Source: UBA4971 sp900019985 (lineage in GTDB: Bacteria > Bacillota > SHA-98 > UBA4971). From it: a DNA stretch of 64,000 nt. The notes beneath the pieces were generated by a model that was not told the DNA's origin, did not search any database, and saw only the letters and a program-made list of their open reading frames with translations. The stretch lies in the NCBI GenBank assembly GCA_050949175.1, contig JBMNFG010000010.1, positions 276,302 to 340,301 of the forward strand. The letters are read 5' to 3'. Both the position numbers and the translations under genes were made by a program. Below, in pieces: positions 28,485-39,805 of the stretch; within the stretch, counting starts at the first letter, position 1; each line of letters opens with the position of its first letter.

Positions 28485-29154
28485 AAACTCCCTTCCGGTC
28501 ATCCCGCACGATCTTACCGTTGTCCAGTTCAATCACACGCTGCTGCAGCCCATTGACAATAACCGAGTTGTGTGTAGACATAATCACTGTAGTACCTCTC
28601 TTGTTAATCCGCAAAAGGACCTCCATAATATCCCACGATGTCTCCAAATCCAGGTTCCCCGTGGGCTCATCAGCCAACAGTATGCTGGGATCACCCACAA
28701 TCGCCCTGGCAATGGAGACCCTCTGCTGTTCACCGCCGGAAAGCTCATCAGGATAAGCAGACGCTTTATTCTCCAAGCCTACAAGCGCCAGAGCCTGCTC
28801 AACAGAAGGACGGATCTTTCTCGGCGCCGTCTCAGTGACCAATAACGCGAAAGCTACGTTGTGGTAAACAGTCTTGTTGGGAAGGAGCTTAAAGTCTTGA
28901 AAAATCATCCTGACTTTCCTACGTAGATATGGCACTTCCCTCGGGCGTAATCTTGCGATATTTCTGTTACCCAGCAGCACCTGCCCTCGTGTAGGCACTA
29001 TTTCTCTGGTCAGAAGCTTCAAAAACGTAGTCTTTCCGGCACCGCTGGACCCGACGAGAAACACAAACTCTCCCATGTCAATTTGGGTATTAACAGATGC
29101 GAGAGCTGTAACACCGTTAGGATATATCTTAGTTACCTCATAAAAACGAATCAA
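28444..29154 (-). CDS. ftsE: Cell division ATP-binding protein FtsE
   Basis: ABC ATPase that powers FtsX. It shows Walker A GSSGAGKTTF, the Q-loop in FQDFKLLPNKTVYHN, the signature LSGGEQQR and Walker B LLADEPTGNLD. The start chosen is TTG at 29154 (LIRFYEVTKIYPNG), because AGGAAGTGG lies close upstream; a reading from 29172 would put this site inside the gene. Length of about 236 residues is normal. First gene of ftsE-ftsX-envC-ctpA-minJ-like. Confidence 0.95.
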   Translation of the reverse strand: MIRFYEVTKIYPNGVTALASVNTQIDMGEFVFLVGSSGAGKTTFLKLLTREIVPTRGQVLLGNRNIARLRPREVPYLRRKVRMIFQDFKLLPNKTVYHNVAFALLVTETAPRKIRPSVEQALALVGLENKASAYPDELSGGEQQRVSIARAIVGDPSILLADEPTGNLDLETSWDIMEVLLRINKRGTTVIMSTHNSVIVNGLQQRVIELDNGKIVRDDRKGVYEGEAEHNAVLPG

Positions 29155-29259
29155 CCCGACCACTTCCTGCAATTCCCCAACTACCCGACAACCGACAGCG
29201 ACTTCACCTTTGATTTATTCGATGATTTAAGCTGGAAGTCCTCTTCCATGCAGCAAGAA

Positions 29260-30213
29260 CTATGTTCCAGTTCTGGAGATCGCCTTAATCGCCGCCTCTG
29301 CAATACTGTCTGCTGTCAATCCATAAGTCTGCATCAGCTCGTGGGCAGGGCCTGATTGTCCGAAGACATCGCGGACACCGACTCTCTCTACAGGAACCGG
29401 GTACATCTCGCCTACGACCTCACATACCGCGCTCCCTAAACCTCCGATAATGCTGTGCTCCTCAGCGGTCACGATGGCCCCGGTTTCTTTAGCCGCTTTG
29501 ACTATTGCATCGACATCAATAGGCTTGATAGTCCCCATATTGACGACGCGGGCCGAAACACCTTTATCTGCCAGAATATCAGCTGCTTCCAAGCTTATGG
29601 ATACCATTACACCACACGCAATTATCGTCACATCGTTGCCTTCTCTGAGAGTGGCAGCCTTTCCAATCTGAAACTCGTAATCTTCGTCAAAAAGAACAGG
29701 CACGCCGCTTCTTCCTGTACGTATGTAAACAGGGCCCTCGTGACGGGCTGCAGCAAATACAGCCTGCTCCGTTTCGACGGCATCAGCAGGAACAATCACT
29801 GTCATTCCAGGGATTGCCCTCATGAGAGCAATGTCCTCAAGAGCCTGGTGGGAAGCGCCGTCTTCTCCCACTGTAATCCCGCCGTGACTTGCGCCTATCT
29901 TCACGTTTAACTTGCCGTACCCTGCGGTCTGCCTGACTTGGTCATAGGCACGGCCTGATGCAAATATCGCAAACGTGCTGGCAAACGGGATCTTCCCTGA
30001 TGCTGCAAGGCCTGCAGCAGTGCCCATCATATCAGCCTCAGCTACCCCCATTTGAATGAACCTCTCAGGGAACCTCTTGGCGAACTCATCGGTCTTAGTT
30101 GATTTGGAAAGGTCTGAATCAAGGACCACTACATCGGGATTGAGCTCTCCAAGCTTAGCCAAGGCTTTCCCATATGCTGCGCGAGTAGCTATCTTTCGTG
30201 GTGCATCTGTCAT
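29260..30213 (-). CDS. Transketolase, C-terminal (pyrimidine-binding and C) subunit
   Basis: A 317-residue protein equal to the middle and C-terminal domains of transketolase. It contains the pyrimidine-binding region GVAEADMMGTAAGLAASGK (catalytic Glu in VAEA) and FASGRAYDQVRQ, GITVGEDGASHQALED, and the C-terminal domain. It works with the N-terminal subunit encoded next to it to transfer two-carbon units in the pentose phosphate pathway. Splitting into two genes is usual in many Clostridia and archaea. ATG start with AAGG and GGGGG upstream. It follows the N-terminal gene by 87 nt. Confidence 0.93.
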   Translation of the reverse strand: MTDAPRKIATRAAYGKALAKLGELNPDVVVLDSDLSKSTKTDEFAKRFPERFIQMGVAEADMMGTAAGLAASGKIPFASTFAIFASGRAYDQVRQTAGYGKLNVKIGASHGGITVGEDGASHQALEDIALMRAIPGMTVIVPADAVETEQAVFAAARHEGPVYIRTGRSGVPVLFDEDYEFQIGKAATLREGNDVTIIACGVMVSISLEAADILADKGVSARVVNMGTIKPIDVDAIVKAAKETGAIVTAEEHSIIGGLGSAVCEVVGEMYPVPVERVGVRDVFGQSGPAHELMQTYGLTADSIAEAAIKAISRTGT

Positions 30214-30300
30214 GACGCCTTATCCCCCTGTCGATACATTTAATCAAATCCTCACATAGCCAAGGTAAACCACAGAACCAAAACAGCCTCAGTATACAGG

Positions 30301-31131
30301 CTAAACAAGCGAAGCTTCCAGGTACCTTATCGCCTCTTCCGCTTGCTCCTTGGATGGCGCCTTACCGTGCCAATCCGCGATATTCTCCATGAAAGGGACG
30401 CCTTTCCCTTTTACAGTGTGGGCAACTACCATTGTAGGCTTTCCTTTAGTAGCTTTCGCTTCCTGACAAGCGGAATAGATGGCCTCAATATCGTGGCCGT
30501 CTATCTCAAGGACATGCCAGCCGAAAGCCTGCCACTTCGCACCGGGGTCCCGGAAGGATTTCACGTCGTGCACCCTGCCATCGATCTGCAGGCCGTTGTA
30601 GTCCAGAAAAACCATAAGGTTGTCCAGCTTATAGTGGACTGAAGTCATTGATGCTTCCCATATCTGCCCTTCCTGTGACTCGCCGTCACCGATTATTGCG
30701 TACACTCTCGTTGGCCTGTTATCAAGCTTCGCAGCAATAGCCATCCCATTGGCTGCAGACAGCCCCTGGCCCAGAGACCCTGTGGATATCTCCACACCGG
30801 GGACATGTCTCATACTGGGATGCCCCTGCAACCTGCTTCCAAGTTGCCTCAGGGTCATCAATTCTTCTTTATCTATGAAGCCTGCCTCAGCCAAAACCGC
30901 ATACAGGGCAGGAGCTGCATGCCCTTTTGACAGGACAAATCTGTCCCTGTCAGGCCAGGCCGGGTTTTTGGGGTCAATCCTCATTTCCTTAAAGTAAAGG
31001 GTAGCCAAAATATCTGCGATTGAGAGAGAACCACCGGGATGGCCTGAACCTGCAGCTGCTACAGATTTTACAATACTTAGCCTGAGACGTTGCGCTATCT
31101 GCTGTAATTCTCTGACCTCTTCTTTAGTCAA
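30301..31131 (-). CDS. Transketolase, N-terminal (thiamine diphosphate) subunit
   Basis: A 276-residue protein carrying the thiamine-diphosphate-binding domain: SGHPGGSLS, FVLSKGHAAPALYA, GSLGQGLSAANG and the GDGESQEGQIWE...N metal motif. It forms the holoenzyme with the C-terminal subunit. TTG start with GGGAG 8 nt upstream. It lies 29 nt after the TagA-like gene stop codon in the same direction. Confidence 0.93.
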   Translation of the reverse strand: MTKEEVRELQQIAQRLRLSIVKSVAAAGSGHPGGSLSIADILATLYFKEMRIDPKNPAWPDRDRFVLSKGHAAPALYAVLAEAGFIDKEELMTLRQLGSRLQGHPSMRHVPGVEISTGSLGQGLSAANGMAIAAKLDNRPTRVYAIIGDGESQEGQIWEASMTSVHYKLDNLMVFLDYNGLQIDGRVHDVKSFRDPGAKWQAFGWHVLEIDGHDIEAIYSACQEAKATKGKPTMVVAHTVKGKGVPFMENIADWHGKAPSKEQAEEAIRYLEASLV

Positions 31132-31160
31132 TTACCTCACTCCCTAGTCGAGATGATTCT

Positions 31161-31892
31161 TTACGACTTGGTCAGCCTTTCTCCAAGCACCCTAATAACA
31201 AACCGAGGCAAAGCCATCATCCGAAAGAACCTTGTAGGTTCACAAACAAGACGGTACAGCCACTCAAGGCCTAACCTTCCCATCCAATCCGGCGCCCGCT
31301 TTACCTTGCCTGCCAGGACATTGAAACTCCCTCCGACACCTATGCAAACAGCTGCTGATATACTTTTCTTATTTCTCGCAATCCAGAAATCCTGCCTTGG
31401 TGCGCCCATCCCCACAAAGATAATGCGAGCCTTTCTGGAATTCATCTCCTCCATAATAGACGATTCTTCGTCCTCGTTAAAGAACCCATGATGAGTCCCG
31501 GCTAGAATTAGGCCGGGCAGCCTTCTTTTGACGCGTTCCGCTGCCAAATCGGCTATCCCGGGTTCCGCACCGAGGAAATAGACAGGCCACTTGTGGTTTG
31601 CTGCACACACAAGCAACTCCTGCATCAGGTCAAACCCTGCCACCCTTTCAGGCAGCCTGTCCCCAAGGACCCGCGAAGCCCAGACAATACCTGCGCCGTC
31701 AGGCACCACCAGATCAGCCTGGCAAACGACGTCTTTAAGCTCCTGGTTTTCCTGGGCTGCCATGGCAATCTCTGAGTTCAAGGTTACTACTTGGCACGTC
31801 CTGTTTTCCGATATGAAATCCCTGATACGCATAACAGCCCCGGCCATGTCAACCCTATCTACCGGAAGGCCGAGGATGCTTACTCGGTCCAC
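31161..31892 (-). CDS. WecG/TagA/CpsF family glycosyltransferase
   Basis: A 243-residue GT26 family enzyme that adds ManNAc (or ManNAcA) to undecaprenyl-linked GlcNAc when secondary cell-wall polymers are made. Visible features are the opening ILGLPVDRVDMAGAV, VTLNSEIAMAA, VVPDGAGIVWASRVLG, VYFLGAEPGIADLAAE, and IIFVGMGAPRQDFWIA with the conserved MGxPKQ-like loop. C-terminal basic residues would attach it to the membrane. GTG start with GGAGG upstream. It lies directly downstream of csaB (11 nt), which supports a secondary cell-wall polymer pathway. Confidence 0.9.
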   Translation of the reverse strand: MDRVSILGLPVDRVDMAGAVMRIRDFISENRTCQVVTLNSEIAMAAQENQELKDVVCQADLVVPDGAGIVWASRVLGDRLPERVAGFDLMQELLVCAANHKWPVYFLGAEPGIADLAAERVKRRLPGLILAGTHHGFFNEDEESSIMEEMNSRKARIIFVGMGAPRQDFWIARNKKSISAAVCIGVGGSFNVLAGKVKRAPDWMGRLGLEWLYRLVCEPTRFFRMMALPRFVIRVLGERLTKS

Positions 31893-31903
31893 AAAGGCAC
31901 CTC

Positions 31904-33013
31904 CTACCCCGGCCTTGCCTGCCTGCTTACAGTATTGACGGCCAAAGAAGCTACCTGCTTCGCAGACTCACCGAGCTTCGGAACAAGAGCCAAAAGCTTA
32001 CCTTGCATCTCTTCCCGTCTGCTCCAGGCATCTTTTACGTGTGCACGAAACGATTCTGTGCTGCGTTCTACTGCGGAGAGTCCGGGCTCCTCCCCTACGA
32101 TCGAAAGCAAACCATCCACCTTCGGGTCGTATGATAAGGCAACAAAGGGAGTGCCTGCCGCCACTGCAAATACAAGGGCATGATATCTCATGCCTATGAC
32201 AAAATCCGCATCTTCAATCACTGATATGACGTCCTTCGGCGAATCCGGACAATCCCACATGTATGCCGGCATTTGCATCAATTCGATGCATGCCTGGCAG
32301 ATAGGAACATCTTGTGTGCTGTGGAACGGAACATACACAATGACAGCATCGCGCGCTTTCGCCAGGTCATCACAGGCTGAAGCCACAGCCTGGATATACC
32401 CGGGAACACCCAGCCAAGGGCGCATAGACACTATAACCAACGGACGATCCCCTACAGAAATCCCGCAAGCCTCCAGCAGTTTTCTGCCCCTTCCCTTCCC
32501 CTCCCGGCGGCTAAGCCCAAACACCGGGTCAGCTGCCACATGTATCTTGGGCTTCGTAACGCCTATAGATTGAAGAAGGGCACGCGATTGTTCATCCCTG
32601 ACTGTGATAGTGTCAACCCGGTTCGCTACGATTCTGACCAGAGCTTTAGTGGCTTTCCTGGTCAAAGGCCCAATCCCCTGGGCATAGAAGAAAACCGGCT
32701 TCTTCATCATCTTTGCCAAGGCTACCAATGCTAAGTAGTATAGGGCCGATCTGAAACTGGTGACATCCTGGAGAAGAGAGCCCCCGCCGCTGATGAAGAG
32801 ATCCGCGCTCCGGAGTTCCCTGGATATCCTCAAGATGTCACCTCTATTAACTGTAGAAACATTGTGAAGCTTGTTTGTGAGAGCAGGGTCCTTCGAAAGG
32901 ACCACTATCTCTGAGCCGGGAGCCTCCTCTTTCAGGTGCTCGATCATGGCTGCCAAGACAGCCTCATCGCCTATGTTCTGGAATCCGAAGTACCCGGAAA
33001 TGACAAACTTCAT
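31904..33013 (-). CDS. csaB: Polysaccharide pyruvyl transferase CsaB
   Basis: Adds a pyruvate ketal to the secondary cell-wall polymer, which makes it a ligand for SLH-domain surface proteins. About 369 residues, opening with FVISGYFGFQNIGDEAVLAAM, the hallmark of the family. It has the GT-B-like halves GGGSLLQDVTS (donor loop) and IGMRYHALVFAVAAGTPFVALSYDPK. ATG at 33013 overlaps the stop of the DUF5693 gene (ATGA); a far longer upstream reading is contained in that gene and is rejected. Its presence predicts SLH-anchored surface or outer-membrane proteins in this organism. Confidence 0.9.
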   Translation of the reverse strand: MKFVISGYFGFQNIGDEAVLAAMIEHLKEEAPGSEIVVLSKDPALTNKLHNVSTVNRGDILRISRELRSADLFISGGGSLLQDVTSFRSALYYLALVALAKMMKKPVFFYAQGIGPLTRKATKALVRIVANRVDTITVRDEQSRALLQSIGVTKPKIHVAADPVFGLSRREGKGRGRKLLEACGISVGDRPLVIVSMRPWLGVPGYIQAVASACDDLAKARDAVIVYVPFHSTQDVPICQACIELMQMPAYMWDCPDSPKDVISVIEDADFVIGMRYHALVFAVAAGTPFVALSYDPKVDGLLSIVGEEPGLSAVERSTESFRAHVKDAWSRREEMQGKLLALVPKLGESAKQVASLAVNTVSRQARPG

Positions 33014-35100
33014 TCTTCGAAGTGTTCCTCCCCCCGGAATCTCCGACAGAATCCCAGCTTCCTTGAGAAGTAGATGAATACAACGGTAATGATAATCCCA
33101 ATTACCCCGCCAAGGGCTAATCCATATAAGGTCCTCAGTAAAGTTGCTACGATCGGGGAGTGTATGTGCGAAAAGGTATTTATCATAGATATCTGGCCTA
33201 TGCATCCTACAAGCACAAGTGCCAGTCCGGCTTTGAGATAGCCTGAAAGCGCCAGTGCAGCACCGAGCAGCATCATAGGGTGCCCTATGAGGAATTCTTT
33301 GGTCCTCGGGCGGAATACCAAAAGATTTTCGAGGAACCGCCTCATTCCTTCATCAAACTGGGGAATCGGCAACCCTAGATATATATTGCCTGTCCGCAAT
33401 ATATATACCAGTCCACCTAAGGCTATCACAGCAAGAGCCAGAACATGCCATATACGCACAGGTTCCATCAAGAGGTTTCCGATCAAGGAGGAAACGCTGT
33501 AGCCGGATCCCTCCTCCAGCTGCTCCCACCTGGCAAGATACATCCAGCACAGAGCAGCGCTGAAAACTATAGGTATTATGTGAGCCGCTTTTACCCCAAG
33601 GAACTTGTCAAGAGACAGCATAAACGTGGTGCTGGATAGAGTAGCCGCTACAAGAAACCCTCCCACCACAGATATAGCTGAGGCCTCCAACCATAACAGA
33701 ACAGCATCTTTCAGGCATGGGCCTTCCGCACCGCGGCCTCGCCAAAGCAGCTTAGAGTACAAGCCGGTCACAGCCAGTATCGGGACGACTATTGCTCCAC
33801 CCAGGGCTGCGAGTTGTCTTATCAGTGTCGAATACTTCGTTGAAAGCAGAACTGAGTAAAAAACAATCCCTAACCCGAACAATCCCAACTCGATGATGGG
33901 CGGTAATGTAACCAGCCTGTCAAGGAGGATGAAGGCAGACGACAGAATCCCGATGCCGACTACCACCAACAAGTATTTGTCAGGAGTGTGCTCCTTGATA
34001 GGTTGAGCTTGTCCTATGGAAAACCCTGATTCCTCTATCTTCCCACAGACAGCCTCAATATAGCTGAGGTTCTTCGTTATAGCACTGATATCTCCCATTT
34101 CCGCAGGGAAAGGCCGGATATACATGACTCTCATATTCCGCTCCCGTGCTGCACGGGCAAACCTTTCCACAGCCTTGTCAAATGGGATATTCTCCATTTC
34201 CCGCTCGGTAATGCTGTGAACCCTTATTACCTGAGGGCTCATTAAGCGTGCAAACCTGCTGTCTCCCACCTGGGATGCGAATTCCACAATTCCGAAATCC
34301 ATGGAGTTCGACTGCATCAAATCCCTGACATCGGTTAAGTGGTTAGGGTGCCCCAGGACTTCCATACCTTCGAATATCATAAGGCTGATGTCTTCTTTGT
34401 AAGGAATGCGGTCAAAGAAGAAGCTTATCTTGTGAGGGGTTACACCCGGGTAGTTCCTCAGCCTCGGCACAATGCGGAGCCCTGCTTCGGTGACTGTGTG
34501 AACCGCTTCAAGATCCAGCCCTATGTTGACTTTCTCCAAATCAGGAATACTTCTGGCACTCTCAAGGAACGGGCCGAAGCGGTGGGACGAAAAAGCTGAA
34601 ATCCGCTCTCCTTCAAGCCTTGCCGGCAAGATCTCAATAAGATCCTGAAAAACCCGGTCATCTCTGGGGAATATGTAGGAGTTGCCTGCAACCAAACGCG
34701 ACTCATCGATCATTTGCCTAAGCACAGGATCAGTTACAGGCGACAATTTATCGTAATCCAGGATCTGTCTTCCGCTCAACAGGTAAACCTGTCCTAGGGT
34801 GGCAATATCGCTGATTGTAAGCTCGCCCACGGCGACTGAGGTCAGTCCTGCGTCCCGTGCCTGTCTCAGGAAAACCTCAAGCGGATAATCTACACTCTGG
34901 CACAGGAGTTCAGCTGCACGGTAATCCATCACCAGTTCCACGGTGTTATTTGCTTTCTCAACCTGCCATCTTCCCCACAAGATGACGACAGCCGATATCA
35001 AAGCTACAGCTAATGCCAACACCCAAAGGTTTTTCGCATGCTTGGGTCCGATCATAGAACCCACCCCTCTTATTGCTGCATCCAACCACGAAGGACGCAT
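33010..35100 (-). CDS. DUF5693 family polytopic membrane protein
   Basis: A 696-residue membrane protein. One N-terminal helix (about 25-43) is followed by an extracytoplasmic domain of about 330 residues with a TIM-barrel-like pattern (AAELLCQSVDYPLEVFLRQARDAGLTSVAVGE and later FGIVEFASQVGD, VIRVHSITE). Eight to ten helices fill residues 385-690. The family is found next to csaB in many Bacillota. The function is unknown; a flippase, polymerase or ligase for the pyruvylated polymer is the natural guess. An alternative ATG at 35055 has a better ribosome-binding site (AGAGGGG, 8 nt). Confidence 0.8.
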   Translation of the reverse strand: MRPSWLDAAIRGVGSMIGPKHAKNLWVLALAVALISAVVILWGRWQVEKANNTVELVMDYRAAELLCQSVDYPLEVFLRQARDAGLTSVAVGELTISDIATLGQVYLLSGRQILDYDKLSPVTDPVLRQMIDESRLVAGNSYIFPRDDRVFQDLIEILPARLEGERISAFSSHRFGPFLESARSIPDLEKVNIGLDLEAVHTVTEAGLRIVPRLRNYPGVTPHKISFFFDRIPYKEDISLMIFEGMEVLGHPNHLTDVRDLMQSNSMDFGIVEFASQVGDSRFARLMSPQVIRVHSITEREMENIPFDKAVERFARAARERNMRVMYIRPFPAEMGDISAITKNLSYIEAVCGKIEESGFSIGQAQPIKEHTPDKYLLVVVGIGILSSAFILLDRLVTLPPIIELGLFGLGIVFYSVLLSTKYSTLIRQLAALGGAIVVPILAVTGLYSKLLWRGRGAEGPCLKDAVLLWLEASAISVVGGFLVAATLSSTTFMLSLDKFLGVKAAHIIPIVFSAALCWMYLARWEQLEEGSGYSVSSLIGNLLMEPVRIWHVLALAVIALGGLVYILRTGNIYLGLPIPQFDEGMRRFLENLLVFRPRTKEFLIGHPMMLLGAALALSGYLKAGLALVLVGCIGQISMINTFSHIHSPIVATLLRTLYGLALGGVIGIIITVVFIYFSRKLGFCRRFRGEEHFEE

Positions 35101-35103
35101 CCT

Positions 35104-35841
35104 CTACATGCCTTCTCTGTCGTTACTCAACGTCCTCCCGGTGATGCGCAAGATATCATCTTCCATACTTACGCCGCTGATAACAACAGGAACAGGAAGA
35201 TCCGATATATCCAGCGAAAAGCTAAGGCTGCTCAGCAATCCGTCAGTAATGACAGACGGGAGTTTTGCACCGGCGATTTGAATGTTGTTAATTCTATAGG
35301 CTAAAGCGGTGCCTTCTTGCTCAGGAACAAATTCCCCGTCAACATTTACAGGTATGCTGATACCTGCCACACTGACATCGCCTTTCACAGTTACCCTTCC
35401 GGGAGCCAACTCAACCAGCACGGATTCAGGTATGCCTTTAAGCCCCTTAACATACATGGTAAGATCATTTTCGCCGATTACCAGGTCAGCCCGGCCTTGT
35501 CCGATCTGAGACAAGAAGAACTTGCCTTCTTCCCTCAAGGCCTGCATGTCAATGATGATATCGCGTGCATCGATCATGAGGGATTCAACTCTCAAACCTT
35601 CCACCCAAAGGCCTGTACAATCTATGCTTAGAGAATTGACCTTCCCTGAGGTAATCAGCCTTAGTACAGGAAAAGCCCCTAATCGAATCCTGACTGAATC
35701 AATTCCGTCAACACCTGATCTTATCGCACCCTCCAAATGAGATGCGATAATGCGCGGAGCTGCAAATTCGAAAACCAGCGCTATGCAAAAGGCAATAATA
35801 AGGAAGATTAGGATAGACCCGGCGCCTCCCCGTCTTTTCAC
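35104..35841 (-). CDS. DUF2993 (LmeA-like) lipid-binding protein
   Basis: A 245-residue exported protein with an N-terminal membrane anchor (about 8-26) and then a beta-rich domain typical of DUF2993, a TULIP-like fold (ASHLEGAIRSGVDGIDSVRIRLGAFPVL at the front, LSSLSFSLDISDLPVPVVISG near the end). LmeA of actinobacteria helps in lipoglycan export; a lipid carrier role here is inferred. GTG overlaps the prfB stop (GTGA), and the DUF5693 gene follows after 3 nt, so all three genes are read together. Confidence 0.78.
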   Translation of the reverse strand: MKRRGGAGSILIFLIIAFCIALVFEFAAPRIIASHLEGAIRSGVDGIDSVRIRLGAFPVLRLITSGKVNSLSIDCTGLWVEGLRVESLMIDARDIIIDMQALREEGKFFLSQIGQGRADLVIGENDLTMYVKGLKGIPESVLVELAPGRVTVKGDVSVAGISIPVNVDGEFVPEQEGTALAYRINNIQIAGAKLPSVITDGLLSSLSFSLDISDLPVPVVISGVSMEDDILRITGRTLSNDREGM

Positions 35842-36948
35842 GATTCGCTCATCTTCGCTTTAGACCTGAGATAACTCTCTATAAATTCGTCGATCTCACC
35901 ATCCATCACTGCCTGGACATTCCCTGTCTCAATCCCGGTCCTATGGTCCTTCACCATGGTATAAGGTTGAAATACGTATGACCTTATCTGGCTCCCCCAG
36001 GCGATTTCCTTCTGCTCTCCTTGGAGCTCACCGAGTTTCTTCTCTTTCTCAGCTTGAGAGTGTTGGAAGAGTCTCGCCTTTAGGATCCTAATCGCAGTCA
36101 CTCTGTTTTGATACTGAGACCGCTCATTTTGGCACTGGACTATTATCCCGGTGGGGATATGAGTTATCCTGACAGCGGACTCAGTCTTGTTCACATGCTG
36201 ACCGCCTGCGCCCCCTGCCCTGTAAGTGTCTACCTTTATATCCTCAGGATTTATCTCAATATCTATATCCTCAGGAATCTCAGGAATCACATCAACAGAT
36301 GCAAAGGAAGTATGCCTTCTGGCATTAGCGTCAAAAGGCGAGATCCTGACAAGCCGATGGACTCCCTTTTCAGCTTTTAGATATCCAAAGGCATGCCTCC
36401 CGGAGACCAACACTGTAACGCTTTTGATTCCGGCCTCGTCCCCGGGAAGGAAGTCAGTAATCTCAGTTTCAAACCCTCTCTTTTCTGCCCATTTCAGGTA
36501 CATCCGGAGGAGCATTTCCGCCCAGTCCTGCGCTTCAGTACCTCCGGCACCTGCATGTATCGACAGAATGGCATCGGCTCCATCATACTCGCCGCTTAAA
36601 AGGTGAGCCACTTCCAACTGTGAGACGACTCTTTCCAGGGAAGTAACGCCTTCAACAATCTCTTCTTCCACTGAATCGTCTCCTTCTTCTATTGCAAGAT
36701 TAAGAAGGGTCCACAGATCGTCAGCTTGGGACATTGTCCTTGTCCAGGATTCAATATCTTCCTTAAGTCCACTTGCTTGCTTCAGTATTTTCCTTGCCTC
36801 TTCAGGCTCATCCCAAAACCCGGGATCAGCCATTGCCTTTTCTAAGTCCTCAAGCTGCTCTAACTTAGAATCGATCTCAAAGATAACCCCTCATCTTTTC
36901 AACTCTGTCTTTAAGCTCTGCCAAGGTCGGCTTGATCTCACTGATCAC
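35838..36948 (-). CDS. prfB: Peptide chain release factor 2, with programmed +1 frameshift
   Basis: Release factor that reads UGA and UAA. Translation begins at GTG 36948 and reads VISEIKPTLAELKDRVEKMRGYL for 23 codons, then meets an in-frame TGA at 36879-36877. The sequence AGGGGTTATCTTTGAG there is the classic site: an internal Shine-Dalgarno AGGGG, the slippery CTT and TGA. Skipping the T at 36879 continues EIDSKLEQLEDLEKAMADPGF, giving 369 residues, normal for RF2. The anticodon-like SPF (about 201) and GGQ (about 248) motifs are present. RF2 level is therefore autoregulated. The GTG lies 5 nt after the secA stop codon. Confidence 0.95.
36876..36894 (-). promoter_or_regulatory. Programmed +1 ribosomal frameshift site of prfB
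   Basis: ATGAGGGGTTATCTTTGAG on the minus strand: an internal Shine-Dalgarno AGGGG 6 nt before CTT, followed by TGA. It differs from the canonical AGGGGGTATCTTTGAC only by GGT for GGG and G for C after TGA. Confidence 0.95.
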
Positions 36949-36953
36949 GTTAC

Positions 36954-39656
<2,703 letters not shown>

Positions 39657-39805
39657 TAATCTATCCCCTCTTCTCTTCGCAGGTTACGGATGTACATAAT
39701 CAAGTGTCCCTCGAGTTCAACGCATACATGGGGACATGTTAACAAAATGCCTTACACCTGCAAAACGCGAGTCAATTATATCATAGAATCCTTCAACCTT
39801 ATTTC

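Noticed and set aside
31904..33205. 433-codon reading of csaB
   Set aside because: The first 64 codons lie inside the DUF5693 gene and do not resemble the family; the ATG at 33013 opens the conserved GYFGFQNIGDEA region.
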